A stretch of 64,000 nt of DNA from Nitrobacteraceae bacterium AZCC 2146 (GCA_036924855.1 JBAGRP010000001.1:3596001-3660000), one strand, 5' to 3'. Counted from the first letter of the stretch, positions 54,543 through 64,000 are shown. Numbers and translations: made by a program. Notes: generated from the letters alone by a model not told the origin.

Positions 54543-54612
54543 CTTTTAATGTAGCCGCGGCGCTGGCTGCTCTTTGCGCACGAAAAATTGCGCATTATTC
54601 GGGATTCAGACA

Positions 54613-55770
54613 GTGAGTATTCGAAAGAGGTGCACGAAAAAGACTGCTCGCGTTGCCTGGCAAGTCGATTACCGAGATCAAAATGGAGACCGACGGCACA
54701 AGCAGTTTTCCACCAAACGAGAGGCGGAAGCCTGGTATGTTTCAGTAAGACATGACGTTGCTGACGGCACGCACGTTCCCGCTGGACAGTCGAGAAGCGT
54801 CAGACACGCATCAGATGCTTGGTTGAGAAGCTGCGAGAGAAATGGCCTTGAGCGTTCAACGATCGATTCCTACCGCCAGCACATCGACCTCCATATCTGC
54901 CCCTTTATCGGCGAACGGCTGGCGTCAGAACTAGACTCCTCGGATGTCACACAATTTTATAATACGTTGCTAGATAACGGACGATCAAGGGACATGGTCC
55001 GCCGCGTAAAGATTGACCTTGGTGCGATCTTTGATTGCGCGAAATTGAACAAGTGGATCGCTAAGAATGTGATCAAGGAGACACCGTTTCGTCTGTCGAA
55101 ACGAGACAATAACCGACCAGAAATGCCCACTGTAGAGGACGTATCCGCGATGGTCGCAAAGACTAAAGAGCAATGGAGCGATTGGCTGGCGTTCCTCTAC
55201 GTCGCCGTGTTCTGTGGTTTGAGGTCATCAGAGATTCGCGGTTTGACTTGGGCAAATGTCGATCTTCGAACCGGACTGGTCACCGTAGGCAAGAGAGCCG
55301 ATAGATGGGGCAAGATGGGACCTCCCAAGTCAAAGGCCGGCACGAGAGACATCCCGCTCCCGCCCATTGCTGTCCAATCTCTAAAAGAACGGAAACTGCG
55401 ATCGTCCTCCGGCTTGAACGATCTCGTTTTCTCAACTGAAAAAGGTACACCTATCAACCACTCTAATATCATGACGCGGTACTTTAAACCGCTTCAGATT
55501 GAGGCTGGCATTTTTGAAATCCGCTTGGTGCAGTCTCAAAGGTTATCCAGACGGAAACCTGCAAAATGTGCCAAGTTTGGACTCCACGCTCTCCGTCACT
55601 TCTGCGCCTCCATTTGGATCGAGGGAGACTATAGCGCGAAGAAAGTTCAACGTTTGATGGGTCATGCGAGCATTCAGCAGACATTCGACACTTATGGATA
55701 TTTGTTTGAGCGTCGCGATCACGATCGCGAAACTCTGCTCGAGATTCAAAACAGAGTTCTTTTAGCTTGA
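54613..55770 (+). CDS. Tyrosine integrase
   Basis: About 385 residues from a GTG at 54613; a TTG at 54574 is the other option. The N-terminal arm VAWQVDYRDQNGDRRHKQFS, then core SAM-like domain and catalytic residues: CGLRSSEIRGLTW (Arg), GLHALRHFCAS (His-Arg), LMGHAS (His), TFDTYGYLF (Tyr). The frame is intact. No tRNA gene is visible downstream, so its attachment site is unknown. It forms a pair with the excisionase-like gene at 54285. Confidence 0.9.
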   Translation: MSIRKRCTKKTARVAWQVDYRDQNGDRRHKQFSTKREAEAWYVSVRHDVADGTHVPAGQSRSVRHASDAWLRSCERNGLERSTIDSYRQHIDLHICPFIGERLASELDSSDVTQFYNTLLDNGRSRDMVRRVKIDLGAIFDCAKLNKWIAKNVIKETPFRLSKRDNNRPEMPTVEDVSAMVAKTKEQWSDWLAFLYVAVFCGLRSSEIRGLTWANVDLRTGLVTVGKRADRWGKMGPPKSKAGTRDIPLPPIAVQSLKERKLRSSSGLNDLVFSTEKGTPINHSNIMTRYFKPLQIEAGIFEIRLVQSQRLSRRKPAKCAKFGLHALRHFCASIWIEGDYSAKKVQRLMGHASIQQTFDTYGYLFERRDHDRETLLEIQNRVLLA

Positions 55771-56230
55771 TAGTAATTCGCTGGCGCGGAACATCGCGCC
55801 CCGTGATCCGCGTGAAGATCCAGACTGAAATTCGGCGCGTAAAGTACAAAATCTTCGGCGTCTCGCTCCTTAGATTGACGAGCAACGTGTCAATCGGCCC
55901 TTTAATTGCGAATTTTTGTCAAGCACCCTTAGGACCACTCCCAGCAAAGCGGTAGCGCTCGCCTCGTCGGAACTGGTCGGGGTTGTGGAGACCGGGCGAA
56001 CGCGGCTGGCACATGCAGCTCGGTATTGGATCGGTCAGCCTTCGCCGAAAAATCTCGGCACGGTGATGCCATCGCTGGGGTCATGGTCCTTTCCGAGGTC
56101 GCCAAGCGCCTCATGATGATGTCGGGGGTCGGGTGCCTCACCGACGACTAGGCGCGCCGCGATGGGCGGTGGCTCTGCGTGTCCGTACATACCAGCGGCG
56201 AGGACTTCTGAAGTCGCGACCACCTTTCAC
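55771..56230. other. Junction region without an intact gene
   Basis: About 460 bases between the integrase and the region D operon. GC rises sharply past 55920, which fits a boundary between DNA of different origin. A fragment around 56088-56215 reads VLSEVAKRLMMMSGVG then a stop, perhaps a gene end, but is not identified. Confidence 0.35.
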
Positions 56231-57849
56231 TCAATTGGGCGTTCGCCGGCGAACCTCGACGAAGGTCGCGAGCGCGGCGCGCATCAATCCGACGAACAGC
56301 GCTTCCAGCTCGAACTGGTCGTCTTCCGGCAGGATCGCGTGCACGCCTCCGCGTATCCTGTGCGCCATGACGAGATCGGCGGCCGCCCCACCGCCCGGCT
56401 CCAAGCGCAACGCGTCGATCCTCGCCCTCAGCGCCGGCCAGTCCGCCGCCAACCGCTTCTGCCGTGCCAGAGGACCTACGTCCGACCGTCGCAGGAGACG
56501 CGCGACCTCCGCATCGCACCAGAGCTGCTTGAACTTCTCGAACAGCTGCTCCTCGGTGGCTCCGAGGGCTGCAGCGGCGTGTTCGACCACGACTGCCATT
56601 CCCTGCACGTCGCTCTTCATGGCTTCGATGGCGAACGCGTTCCCGCGAAACGCATGTTCCTCAAACGACCTCAATCGCCAGAAGAACGCTTCCAGGCCTC
56701 CGCTCGACAGAAAATCGACGAACGCGACGAGATCCGCCTGCCCGATCGCCGCGTTCCGGTCGACCGCGGACCGCAGCGCGAGCACGGTCCGTTCCTTCTC
56801 GTCCGCAGTCCAGTCCGGCCAGATCACGTCGAGCGCGGGCTTGAACCAGCCCCCGACCTGACCGACGCGATCACGCAGCTCGCCAAAGCCGATGCCGCCG
56901 GTCCGTCGCGCGAGCGTCACGCACTGTCCTAGAAACTCCTTGTAGGCGTCGGCAACCAATGGCCGGCCGTCCCTGTTCCATTCGGACCACCGTTCCGCGA
57001 AGTACTTAAGGAGAGCGACCAAATCGTCCGCATCCACGCCGAAACGTACGGACGCCTCACATGCCGCGGCGCGAGTCGCCTCCTCGTATCGTTCGTTCTG
57101 CGCCGGACTCAGGCGAAACCTTCCGCCCTGCGCTCCGAGAATGTCGTTGAGTGCGCGCATCCGTTCCTCGGCGAAACACACGACCGCATCGAGCGCCCGC
57201 TCGTGGAGGCGTATGCGTGGGTCGCATGCGCCGGCACCAGATCGAGCGCGAAATCAGCCCCCGGTGGAAGACGCCCACCGGCGAGCGCGTCGCGGGCCGC
57301 CAACAGCACGCCCTCGTTGCCGAGATCCAGCCTGATCCGGATGCCGGATTCCGCCAGCTCGGCGGCGAGCAGGACCTGCCACGTGGTGAAGCGGTCGTCG
57401 CAATTCGAATCGTCGGACAATCCGTCTTCGAGATCGCTTCCGACATCGAGGCGGCGATCGCTTCTTGGAACGAACTCCCGTTCCGACGGCCTCTCCAGGA
57501 ATTGCGCGAATCTCGGCTCGGGCTCGTCCAGCGGGTGCGCGGAGCGACCGTACACGATCCTGTTCTGCCACCGATACAGGGCGTTGTTCAGATCGACCGC
57601 AGCGTCCCACCGCCGACCATCGGGCTCGAGCGGGCGGTGCATTGTCCGCGGTGGCTCGTGGCCGCGCTGCTCCAGCCAGAGCCGTCGTGCGACCTCGTCC
57701 GGATAGCGGATGCGGATGCGCGGGTGCAGGAGGCGGGACGCCTCCAGAGACTCCATCAGTCCCCCGCCCACGTGCTCGTGACGAAAGATGCGGAGTGCGT
57801 CGATCTCCCTCGCGAAATCCTGCGCCGTCATAAAACGTCTGAACTGCAT
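56231..57849 (-). pseudogene. Third gene of the region D operon, frameshifted
   Basis: Two adjacent frames join into one protein of about 537 residues. The first part starts MQFRRFMTAQDFAREIDALR at 57849 and reads well to ADFALDLVPAHATHAYA (about 57215). The next frame continues ERALDAVVCFAEERMRALND and then LGAQGGRFRLSPAQNERYEE to 56231, with FGVDADDLVALLKYFAERWS. A single missing base near 57215 explains it. The family is not recognised; the sequence is helical and charged. It starts 15 bases after the previous gene. Confidence 0.65.
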
Positions 57850-57864
57850 ACGGGCTAGCCGTTC

Positions 57865-59319
57865 CTATGTTGCCGGGTAGCGCAGCGCGAAGAAGGCATC
57901 ATCGGCGATTTCCGGCGGATAGCATGCGTGTGATTCGGGCAGCCAGTCGTCCGTCGGCCCCAGATACGTCGCATGGGCATACGGCTGGAAGCACGACAGC
58001 GCACGAAACCACGCGGTTCTGATGTCCGTTCCCGAGGCGTGCCACGAGTCTTCGATCATGGCGAGCCTCGAGGTCATCGCGGCCAGCATCTCGGCCTTTC
58101 CGGCGTCGTCGAGGCATTCGACGGCGAAGCCGACGACCGCGTAGTCGATCTCGGATCGGCTGATCCCGAGAAGATGCGCATCCTCGTTCGCAGCGTCGAA
58201 TGCCCATTCCGACCAGCGGTCGTGAGCCCGAGCCCATAGGAGCCGGCGCTGCTCGTCCGACGCGAGGTCCCGGAACACCCTCAAGCAGGCGGCGACGTTC
58301 CTGCGGCCCTCGTCGATCCGATCGTGGGGCTGCGGCGACAACCTCATCGAATCCACGTAGGCTTCGATCGCCGCCCTCGGAGCGGTCGCCAGAGCTTCGC
58401 CGAGGCAGGGATGCAGCGCGGGGTAGCGGATCGGATAGGCGTTGAAGACGTCCATCCAGCCACGCCAGCGCGGGCCGTCGTCGGCGACCTTCCGGAGGAG
58501 ACGCGACAACAGCGCTGCCTGGGGAAGCGGCGCGGGCGGCCGCTTTCGCCGGCCGTTGAACGTCTCGTAGGCGCAGGCGAATTCCACAAAGTGGTTTTCC
58601 GACGCGCTGGCCAGTTCCAACCGCGGCTCGACGTCGAGCACCTGCGCCACGAGCATCGCGGCGGCGAGCTGCTTGATGCCCGCGACCGCGGCCACGAGGC
58701 GCGCCATGTCGATGTGTGCGAGAAAGCGTATCGCCTGGATCTGGAGCGGAGTCGGATGCAGGAGATCCTGAAACGGGCGCCAGACCTCTCCCAAGCTTGA
58801 CCAGTCGCAGGCGGCTTCGGCCGCGAGCAACGTGTCGACTGCGTTCCGCTCCCATATGGGTTCGGCTTCGCCACCCCGCGTGCCAAAAGTCATCTCTAGG
58901 CCTCCGGCGATGTTCGCGAACAGGCCGGTCCGACCGACGTTGAGCAATGCGTCGGTAGGAAGGGCCCGCCACAACGCGCCGTCCCAATCGTGGGCTTGCG
59001 CGATCACCAGCAACGACGACAGCCTTCGACCCTTGTCGTCGGATTTCGGATCCCAGTGCCGCAGCTGCCCAATCCACCAGCGGAGCATGGACGTCCAGCG
59101 CGCGCGTTCGCCCTCGCTCAACGGCGAACCGGCCTTCACCCTGTTGATGAACGGAAATCCGCGATCCAGCGCAGCGAACAGTTCGAATGCGGTTTCCCAG
59201 CCCCCGATCGCGGCGAACGGGTCGCCTTCCGTCACCGCGACGACGAGCTCGGTGGGCTCGATCTCCTCTCCCGGCAACGAAGCTTCCTGCAGAAGGCCGG
59301 CGATCAATACACTGCCCAT
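57865..59319 (-). CDS. Second gene of the region D operon, unknown large protein
   Basis: 484 residues from ATG 59319, two bases after the upstream stop. Largely helical and Trp-rich: GGWETAFELFAALDRGFPFI, SMLRWWIGQLRHWDPKSDDK, LLHPTPLQIQAIRFLAHIDM, WRGWMDVFNAYPIRYPALHP, ending DDAFFALRYPAT. No enzyme motif is seen; it may be a scaffold or sensor. Tight coupling to the HKD-like gene suggests one complex. Confidence 0.7.
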   Translation of the reverse strand: MGSVLIAGLLQEASLPGEEIEPTELVVAVTEGDPFAAIGGWETAFELFAALDRGFPFINRVKAGSPLSEGERARWTSMLRWWIGQLRHWDPKSDDKGRRLSSLLVIAQAHDWDGALWRALPTDALLNVGRTGLFANIAGGLEMTFGTRGGEAEPIWERNAVDTLLAAEAACDWSSLGEVWRPFQDLLHPTPLQIQAIRFLAHIDMARLVAAVAGIKQLAAAMLVAQVLDVEPRLELASASENHFVEFACAYETFNGRRKRPPAPLPQAALLSRLLRKVADDGPRWRGWMDVFNAYPIRYPALHPCLGEALATAPRAAIEAYVDSMRLSPQPHDRIDEGRRNVAACLRVFRDLASDEQRRLLWARAHDRWSEWAFDAANEDAHLLGISRSEIDYAVVGFAVECLDDAGKAEMLAAMTSRLAMIEDSWHASGTDIRTAWFRALSCFQPYAHATYLGPTDDWLPESHACYPPEIADDAFFALRYPAT

Positions 59320-59321
59320 CG

Positions 59322-60992
59322 TCAAGGTCTCTTCAGGATAAGGTGCTGCGGTTGATCCAATTGCCCCCAAAGCTCCGCGAAGGCATCCATCACAAGCTGG
59401 CCATCGTCTACCTTCTGAAGGATGTGATGGATCGTACCGAAGCTGTTCACGGACGTTCCGAGCGACCACGCGTGCGCGCCCCCGTCCTTCACCGGGAAGA
59501 TCAGGAAGCGATCGTGGAACGGCCAGCCGGCCGAACCGCAGCGCATGCGATATTCGAGCCTCAGCCCTCGCCAATTCGACGCTGCGGCTTCGAAAGTCTC
59601 GCGCTGTCGCGCCGCGAATGCCTCGCGATGGGTCGAACCGCCGGCCGTTTCGCCATCTTCGCCGGGCGCCTGCTCGGCGCCAGTGAGGGCCCGCAGCTCG
59701 ACGCCGCTATGCGGGCAGAAGAAAAACGTCTCGAGGATGTCGGTCGCCGAAAGGTACGGATCCCACAGCCAGGCGCCGTCCTTGCCGTAGCGGCGGAGGA
59801 GGAAATGGATGTCCTCGAGCGCCGCCCGGTGGGCCGCCGCTTTCGAGCCCGTCGGCCGGTATTGCACGAATTTCCGTTCCCGCGAGAGCCGCGCCTGCTC
59901 GTCGCGGTATATGCGCTTCTTCGCCCACTCGTCGCCCCGGTCCTGACCGGGCGCCTCGACGCGAATCTCGTTCGTCTCGTGGATGCCTATGCTGACGGGC
60001 CGCACTTCGCTTCCTCGCATGATCCGGAATATCCGCGGCTCTGGATCAGATATGTGCGCGTTGATCGAAATGGTCCGGACAAAACCGGTACTTCCCGTGG
60101 CTGCCAGGAGAAGCATCCTGTCATCGTCCCATAGGGCGCCCCGCATCGTGCCGAGGTCCGAGGAAGTCGGAATGATAGTGCTGTCGTCGACGACGTCGAC
60201 CGAGGCGTACCCCGAGAGCACGTCGTCGAACTGCATGTCGCAGACGGCCCGCAGCCTGCGCGCGGTCGCTCTCGGATTCCAACCGACCGACACCACCACG
60301 TCGCCCGACGATCTTTGGTGCGCGAACGTCGCGGTCAACACGGTCACCGGGATCTGAAACACGATGTTGCCCAGACGATCCGAGAAGCTGGCGAGCTTGA
60401 TCGGCGTGTGGGCCTGGATCCGCTCCGAAAGTTCCTGCAGGAGCGGCGGATCGTCGAAGAAGAGCTTCAACTCCGTCTTGTCCGGATCCGCAAGCTCGAC
60501 GACGTGCGAGCCGTTCCAGAAATTGTTCTTCAGCACGCTGTTCCAAGGAGCGATGACCGTCGTATCCGCCGGGACGAACTGGGTCGACATTCCGATCAGC
60601 CGGCCGACTTCCAGCGGATTGCCAGACGGCTTCCACTGTCGCGTCGCACGATATTCTCCAAGGTCCGCGACGACGTCGGCGATGGGCCGAAGATACCGGC
60701 ATACGCCAAACTTCCAGTCCCTCGCTCCCTGGAGCCCGATGCGCGGCATCAAAAAATCGGGCTTGGAGTCCGCCGGCTGTTTCCTGTCCTCCGCAACGAG
60801 GATCGTGAAGACGTTGCGCGGTGCCGCACCTTTTCCCCGAAAGGCGACGATCTCGGTGACTTCAAAGTGGGTGTAGAAGCCAAGGACGCCGTCCTCCGTC
60901 AGAAGGACGATCTCCTCCGTCACCCGCGAAAGGCCGTGCCCGTTCGAAGTGTCGTCGACCGTTCCACGTGGCTTCAAATTGGTATCCCCCAT
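59322..60992 (-). CDS. First gene of the region D operon, HKD/PLD-like C-terminus
   Basis: 556 residues. The N-terminal half includes PADTTVIAPWNSVLKNNFWN and GSHVVELADPDKTELKLFFD. The C-terminal half has WLWDPYLSATDILETFFFCP and WPFHDRFLIFPV (His about 493), followed by AWSLGTSVNSFGTIHHILQK, the layout of a phospholipase D-like HxK site in which the second key residue is Arg/Phe rather than Lys. It resembles the VPA1262-type proteins of accessory islands; I hold that name at low confidence. It may cut nucleic acid or a lipid. Confidence 0.65.
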   Translation of the reverse strand: MGDTNLKPRGTVDDTSNGHGLSRVTEEIVLLTEDGVLGFYTHFEVTEIVAFRGKGAAPRNVFTILVAEDRKQPADSKPDFLMPRIGLQGARDWKFGVCRYLRPIADVVADLGEYRATRQWKPSGNPLEVGRLIGMSTQFVPADTTVIAPWNSVLKNNFWNGSHVVELADPDKTELKLFFDDPPLLQELSERIQAHTPIKLASFSDRLGNIVFQIPVTVLTATFAHQRSSGDVVVSVGWNPRATARRLRAVCDMQFDDVLSGYASVDVVDDSTIIPTSSDLGTMRGALWDDDRMLLLAATGSTGFVRTISINAHISDPEPRIFRIMRGSEVRPVSIGIHETNEIRVEAPGQDRGDEWAKKRIYRDEQARLSRERKFVQYRPTGSKAAAHRAALEDIHFLLRRYGKDGAWLWDPYLSATDILETFFFCPHSGVELRALTGAEQAPGEDGETAGGSTHREAFAARQRETFEAAASNWRGLRLEYRMRCGSAGWPFHDRFLIFPVKDGGAHAWSLGTSVNSFGTIHHILQKVDDGQLVMDAFAELWGQLDQPQHLILKRP

Positions 60993-61121
60993 CCGCTTAT
61001 CTTCCGCAGTTCCGCCGGAACGCGAGTTGACGGTTGCGCACCCGACGGTCTACTACCACGCAAGGCTGGTCCGATAAATGGCGTAGGCAAGCTGGCGTCC
61101 GGAGAATACACGGCGCCGCGG

Positions 61122-61295
61122 GGAGAGCTCATACTCCTGCAGGCGTTAGAGCCAGAGCCGATGCCCGTGCATCTGATCCACGCCGCCCAGGGACGTCTGC
61201 CGCTTAAGATGCGCAGCTTCCTCGAATTCGTGACACCGCGCCTGCAGAAGACCGAACACAAGGGCAGGCCGAAGAAGGAAAAGGCCACCGCCTAG
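61122..61295 (+). pseudogene. LysR-type regulator, C-terminal fragment
   Basis: GELILLQALEPEPMPVHLIH, then AAQGRLPLKMRSFLEFVTPR and a basic end. This is the last strand and helix of a LysR ligand domain. Nothing upstream matches the rest. It is a remnant left between the region D operon and the DUF3990 gene. Confidence 0.65.
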
Positions 61296-61309
61296 CCGGG
61301 GAGCAAAAC

Positions 61310-61855
61310 GTGAGTTGGGCCAACGACGACATGGTGCTGTACCACGGGTGCAGCGAGGAATCGCTCGCGCCCGGGAATCCGCGGGGCATCGTCGTGACGG
61401 GGCAGCCGCACAACATCAGCCTGGACGTCGGGGCAAGTCTGCCGGACTTCGGACCCGGCTTCTACACGACCACGTGGCTTCATCAGGCAAGGAACTGGGC
61501 CAACCTCCGCGTGAGAAAGCTGCAGGCCCGCCGTCGCATCGCCAAGGCCGTGGTCCTGAGCATGCGCGTCGAACGGAACGCCTTCGCCGGCCTGCAGTCG
61601 CTGGTGTTTCCCGGCGAGCGGGATGGCTTCTACAAGTTCGTCGAATACTGCCGCGATGGCCGCCGCCCTCATGCCGCCATTGAATTTCGACAGGGTCCGT
61701 ACGATGTTGTCACTGGGCCCGTGACGCTGGCAGGACAGACGATGATAGTGGGCGGAGCGGATCAGGTGTCGTTCCATACCCTAGCTGGAACTGCGGCGAT
61801 TTCGCGCGTCGATGTCCACGGTGTCGGTGATCCGTTGTTCGATGTGTCGACATGA
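61310..61855 (+). CDS. DUF3990-family (ADP-ribosyltransferase-like) protein
   Basis: 181 residues from a GTG with GGGGAG upstream. VLYHGCSEESLAPGN, then DFGPGFYTTTWLHQARNWA are the YHG and GFYTT-QA-WA marks of DUF3990, a fold related to ADP-ribosyltransferases and often a toxin. The next gene starts inside its stop (ATGA). The pair looks like a toxin/antitoxin-type module; target unknown. Confidence 0.7.
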   Translation: MSWANDDMVLYHGCSEESLAPGNPRGIVVTGQPHNISLDVGASLPDFGPGFYTTTWLHQARNWANLRVRKLQARRRIAKAVVLSMRVERNAFAGLQSLVFPGERDGFYKFVEYCRDGRRPHAAIEFRQGPYDVVTGPVTLAGQTMIVGGADQVSFHTLAGTAAISRVDVHGVGDPLFDVST

Positions 61856-62511
61856 CGACGCTCGATCCCCATCACGCCGAAGATCTCGCGGCGCTGGAAT
61901 TCCGTTACTGGAGAGCGGTGGAAGCCACGCTAAACGACGTCTTCGGGGCGGAGACCCGCGTCGCCGACGCTTACAGACGGAGCCTTTCGGAGGCGCCGCC
62001 CCTGCAGCGCGCGCTTTCGCTCCATGACGAGCCGCTCGACGTCGCCGCCGCCCTGACCGGCGAGCCTGTGACAGATGAGCGCCTCGCTGCCTACGAAGCG
62101 ATGAAGTATCTTTTTTCCGGCCCGCCGCTGCCACAACGCCGTGCGCCGACGACGACATCAAGAGAACGGGACGTGCTTGCGACAACGCGTCGCGTCGAAG
62201 GCGTGCCGATGGTCAGCGTCAAGAAGCTCAACAAGTTCATGGACGAGCTCGGATATCGGCACCTAGCCATCGAAGCCGGCGTCGCGTTCTTCGCGCTCGA
62301 ACGAACGGCCTCGAAGAAGCCGCTTCTCAGGCGCTTCAACATGGAGTCCCTTCCCGGGCACGACGCGGATCGTGAAGCCGTCTACCGGCTGGACGTCGTC
62401 GTGAACATGCTCGATGCGCTGGCCGAGCACACCCGCCGCCGCAATCCCGCAAGCAGCATCGTGGGACGCATCGAGAAGATAAAGGCCCGTCTGCTGCGAA
62501 CGCTCCAATGA
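61852..62511 (+). CDS. Partner protein of the DUF3990 gene
   Basis: 219 residues. FRYWRAVEATLNDVFGAETR, SLHDEPLDVAAALTGEPVTD, then VKKLNKFMDELGYRHLAIEA and a helical end. Its ATG overlaps the DUF3990 stop by four bases, so equal production is likely. The family is not recognised; an antitoxin or adaptor role is inferred from position only. Confidence 0.6.
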   Translation: MTTLDPHHAEDLAALEFRYWRAVEATLNDVFGAETRVADAYRRSLSEAPPLQRALSLHDEPLDVAAALTGEPVTDERLAAYEAMKYLFSGPPLPQRRAPTTTSRERDVLATTRRVEGVPMVSVKKLNKFMDELGYRHLAIEAGVAFFALERTASKKPLLRRFNMESLPGHDADREAVYRLDVVVNMLDALAEHTRRRNPASSIVGRIEKIKARLLRTLQ

Positions 62512-62669
62512 GCCGGGGCTTCTCGTTCTCGTCGAGTCCGTTCGCCAGCGCCGGGCGACGGAAGACGACGGCTAGCAGCTGCCTGCGAAACCGGAAAGGC
62601 GACGACGAAAATTGAACAGAAGGCCGCACCGAAACGCCGCCGCCTAGCTATCTGGAGCCAACATTCGAT

Positions 62670-63704
62670 GTGGCGAGACCGATGCACATCTTCATCGACG
62701 AAACAGGAACGTTCACCGGGATAGGACAGCCGCTCAGCATCTCGATGATCGGCGCTCTGATCGTTCCCGATGCGCGGAGACGAAGTCTGGAGCGCGAGTA
62801 CGGAAAGATCCGCAGATATCTCCCGACCGAAAAGGGAGAGGTCAAGGGAAAGAACCTGGCGGAGAAGGACATCGCCAAGCTCTTGCCGATCCTTCGACAT
62901 CACGACGTCCTGTTCGAGGTCGCCGCGATCGATCTCGGTCTCCATACCGAAGAGGGCATTCGGCGAAATCAGGCTCGGCGTGCGGAAGGCATGACGGCCA
63001 ATCTATCCGCAGAACATCATCAATCCTTGGTCGACGCCGTCTGGACGGCGCGGCGTGCGTTGGAGTCCTACAGCCTCCAACTCAACATCCAAAGCGCCAT
63101 CATCTTCGAGCTGGTCCGGACCGTCATCGAACACGGCACGTTGTATTATTGTCAGCGTCGGCCGGACGAATTGGCCAACTTCCATTGGATCGTCGACGCG
63201 AAGGGAGACAACTCCATTCCGACTCATAGGGAGCAGTGGTGGACGACGTTCATTAAGCCTGCCTTGCAGACCAAGTTCGCTCACGATCCGATCGGCTCCC
63301 TGAAAATCGGCGACTACTCCCACATGAAGCGGTTCGTGTTCGACGAGGTCTCGGACTTTCACCGGCAGGTGCTGAAGCCGAAGCCGGGCGGTCCCAAGCC
63401 GATGAACCTCGGCCTGGTCCTGTCGGAAAGTCTCAGGTTCTCTACGGATCCAGAGCCCGGCCTCGAGCTGGTCGACATCCTGACCAACGCCACGCGAAGG
63501 GCATTGCGGGGCAACCTCCGACCCGACGGATGGCGGGAGATCCCGACGATCATGATCAATCGGAAGCCGCACAACATCCACCTGCTGTCGCTGGACGATG
63601 CGGTGCCTGCGAGCGCCCGCCTTCCCTACGCCAGCGTGGTGAAAGCTTTCGAAATCGGTTCCAAGTCGATGCTGACCGCGACCAATCGCAATAGAAAATG
63701 GTAA
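62670..63704 (+). CDS. DUF3800 domain-containing protein
   Basis: 344 residues. MHIFIDETGTFTGIGQPLSI holds the DE(S/T)G motif of DUF3800 (RNase H-like fold). YYCQRRPDELANFHWIVDAK and EPGLELVDILTNATRRALRG supply the later Asp-rich strands. GTG 62670 or ATG 62682 may be the start. DUF3800 genes gather in defence and phage islands; nuclease activity is plausible but not shown. Confidence 0.8.
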   Translation: MARPMHIFIDETGTFTGIGQPLSISMIGALIVPDARRRSLEREYGKIRRYLPTEKGEVKGKNLAEKDIAKLLPILRHHDVLFEVAAIDLGLHTEEGIRRNQARRAEGMTANLSAEHHQSLVDAVWTARRALESYSLQLNIQSAIIFELVRTVIEHGTLYYCQRRPDELANFHWIVDAKGDNSIPTHREQWWTTFIKPALQTKFAHDPIGSLKIGDYSHMKRFVFDEVSDFHRQVLKPKPGGPKPMNLGLVLSESLRFSTDPEPGLELVDILTNATRRALRGNLRPDGWREIPTIMINRKPHNIHLLSLDDAVPASARLPYASVVKAFEIGSKSMLTATNRNRKW

Positions 63705-63727
63705 CGTGCGGCCTAGCCCACCGGCGC

Positions 63728-64000
63728 CTAGCCCTCGATTTCCGAGCCCGACTCCTTCCAGACCATCAGAAGGTCGAATCCATCCGTGGATCTGGGTGGC
63801 GGCGCCGGAAGCATGTCCGTCGTCCGGGCGAAGAGACCCTCGAGAGTTTCCATGCAGGCCTCGGCGTCGGCCAAGCTGATGTTGTCGAGACGATGGAAGA
63901 ACATGTCGCCGAACTTCACGTTCGTCGGAACCGAATATCTCGCCTTCCAGATCACGACTTCGGACAGCCACGCCAGCAGCACCCCTTCCCGGTCGTCGAG
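63728..64000 (-). CDS. Hypothetical protein, partial at the window edge
   Basis: At least 90 residues; the frame runs off the right edge. VLLAWLSEVVIWKARYSVPT, SLADAEACMETLEGLFARTT, then an end with LMVWKESGSEIEG. Convergent with the DUF3800 gene. Not recognised. Confidence 0.5.
   Translation of the reverse strand, partial: LDDREGVLLAWLSEVVIWKARYSVPTNVKFGDMFFHRLDNISLADAEACMETLEGLFARTTDMLPAPPPRSTDGFDLLMVWKESGSEIEG

Noticed and set aside
57151..61295. Long plus-strand frames opposite the region D operon
   Set aside because: High-GC shadows; only the last part (61122-61295) has real family text and is listed as a LysR fragment.

Overview
The window looks like chromosomal DNA of a Bradyrhizobium-type alphaproteobacterium (Rhizobiales, Nitrobacteraceae). 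I infer this from the GC-rich codon use, the TetR/LysR-controlled acyl-CoA and branched-chain amino-acid type genes, a Zur-type operator in front of a DUF2946/TonB receptor pair, and the many small rhizobial-type island genes. No taxonomic marker gene is present.

Layout. (1) 1-17065 is mostly host metabolism: a cut LysR regulator, a peroxiredoxin-like protein, a TetR regulator with an apparent ATA start, a periplasmic binding protein, a 2-hydroxychromene-2-carboxylate isomerase-like protein, an Old Yellow Enzyme next to DUF427 and alpha/beta-hydrolase genes, and a tetR / enoyl-CoA hydratase / acyl-CoA synthetase operon divergent from a secreted metallo-beta-lactamase-fold hydrolase. An ISL3 transposase remnant and a putative zinc-regulated DUF2946 + TonB-receptor unit follow. 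(2) Element A, about 17.07-32.5 kb, is a decayed prophage or phage-satellite-like island. It starts with a 5'-cut RepA-type ATPase, then carries an HK97 prohead protease, a P27 terminase small subunit, a DarTG-type ADP-ribosylation toxin/antitoxin pair, a SRAP protein, GIY-YIG, DUF2971 and XRE genes. An IS5-family element has split an excisionase-like gene, and the tyrosine integrase is frame-disrupted. It ends at an 18-bp copy of a tRNA-Ser 3' end. (3) Element B, about 32.5-44.95 kb, lies between that copy and a longer copy of the same tRNA-Ser 3' end. It has a second, unrelated integrase, a large Rep-like (possible HUH) gene whose ribosome binding site is buried in a double stem, a relaxase-type LPD7 gene, an IS701 remnant, and an imperfect duplicated block. 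(4) Region C, about 45-55.8 kb, contains a tightly coupled operon (GIY-YIG protein, unknown protein, metallophosphoesterase, AAA+ ATPase), an 888-residue tyrosine-recombinase-like protein with a strong terminator, and an excisionase/integrase pair. (5) Region D, about 56.2-64 kb, looks like a defence or conflict island: a three-gene operon of large unrecognised proteins, one with an HKD/PLD-like end and one frameshifted, a DUF3990 ADP-ribosyltransferase-like gene overlapping its partner, a DUF3800 gene, and a partial gene at the edge.

Together the right three quarters reads as a stack of mobile elements that used the same tRNA-Ser attachment sequence or neighbouring sites. The two candidates I consider least described are the four-gene GIY-YIG/metallophosphoesterase/AAA operon (45645-49486) and the three-gene operon at 56231-60992. 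All family names rest on motif recognition by eye; no database search was run.
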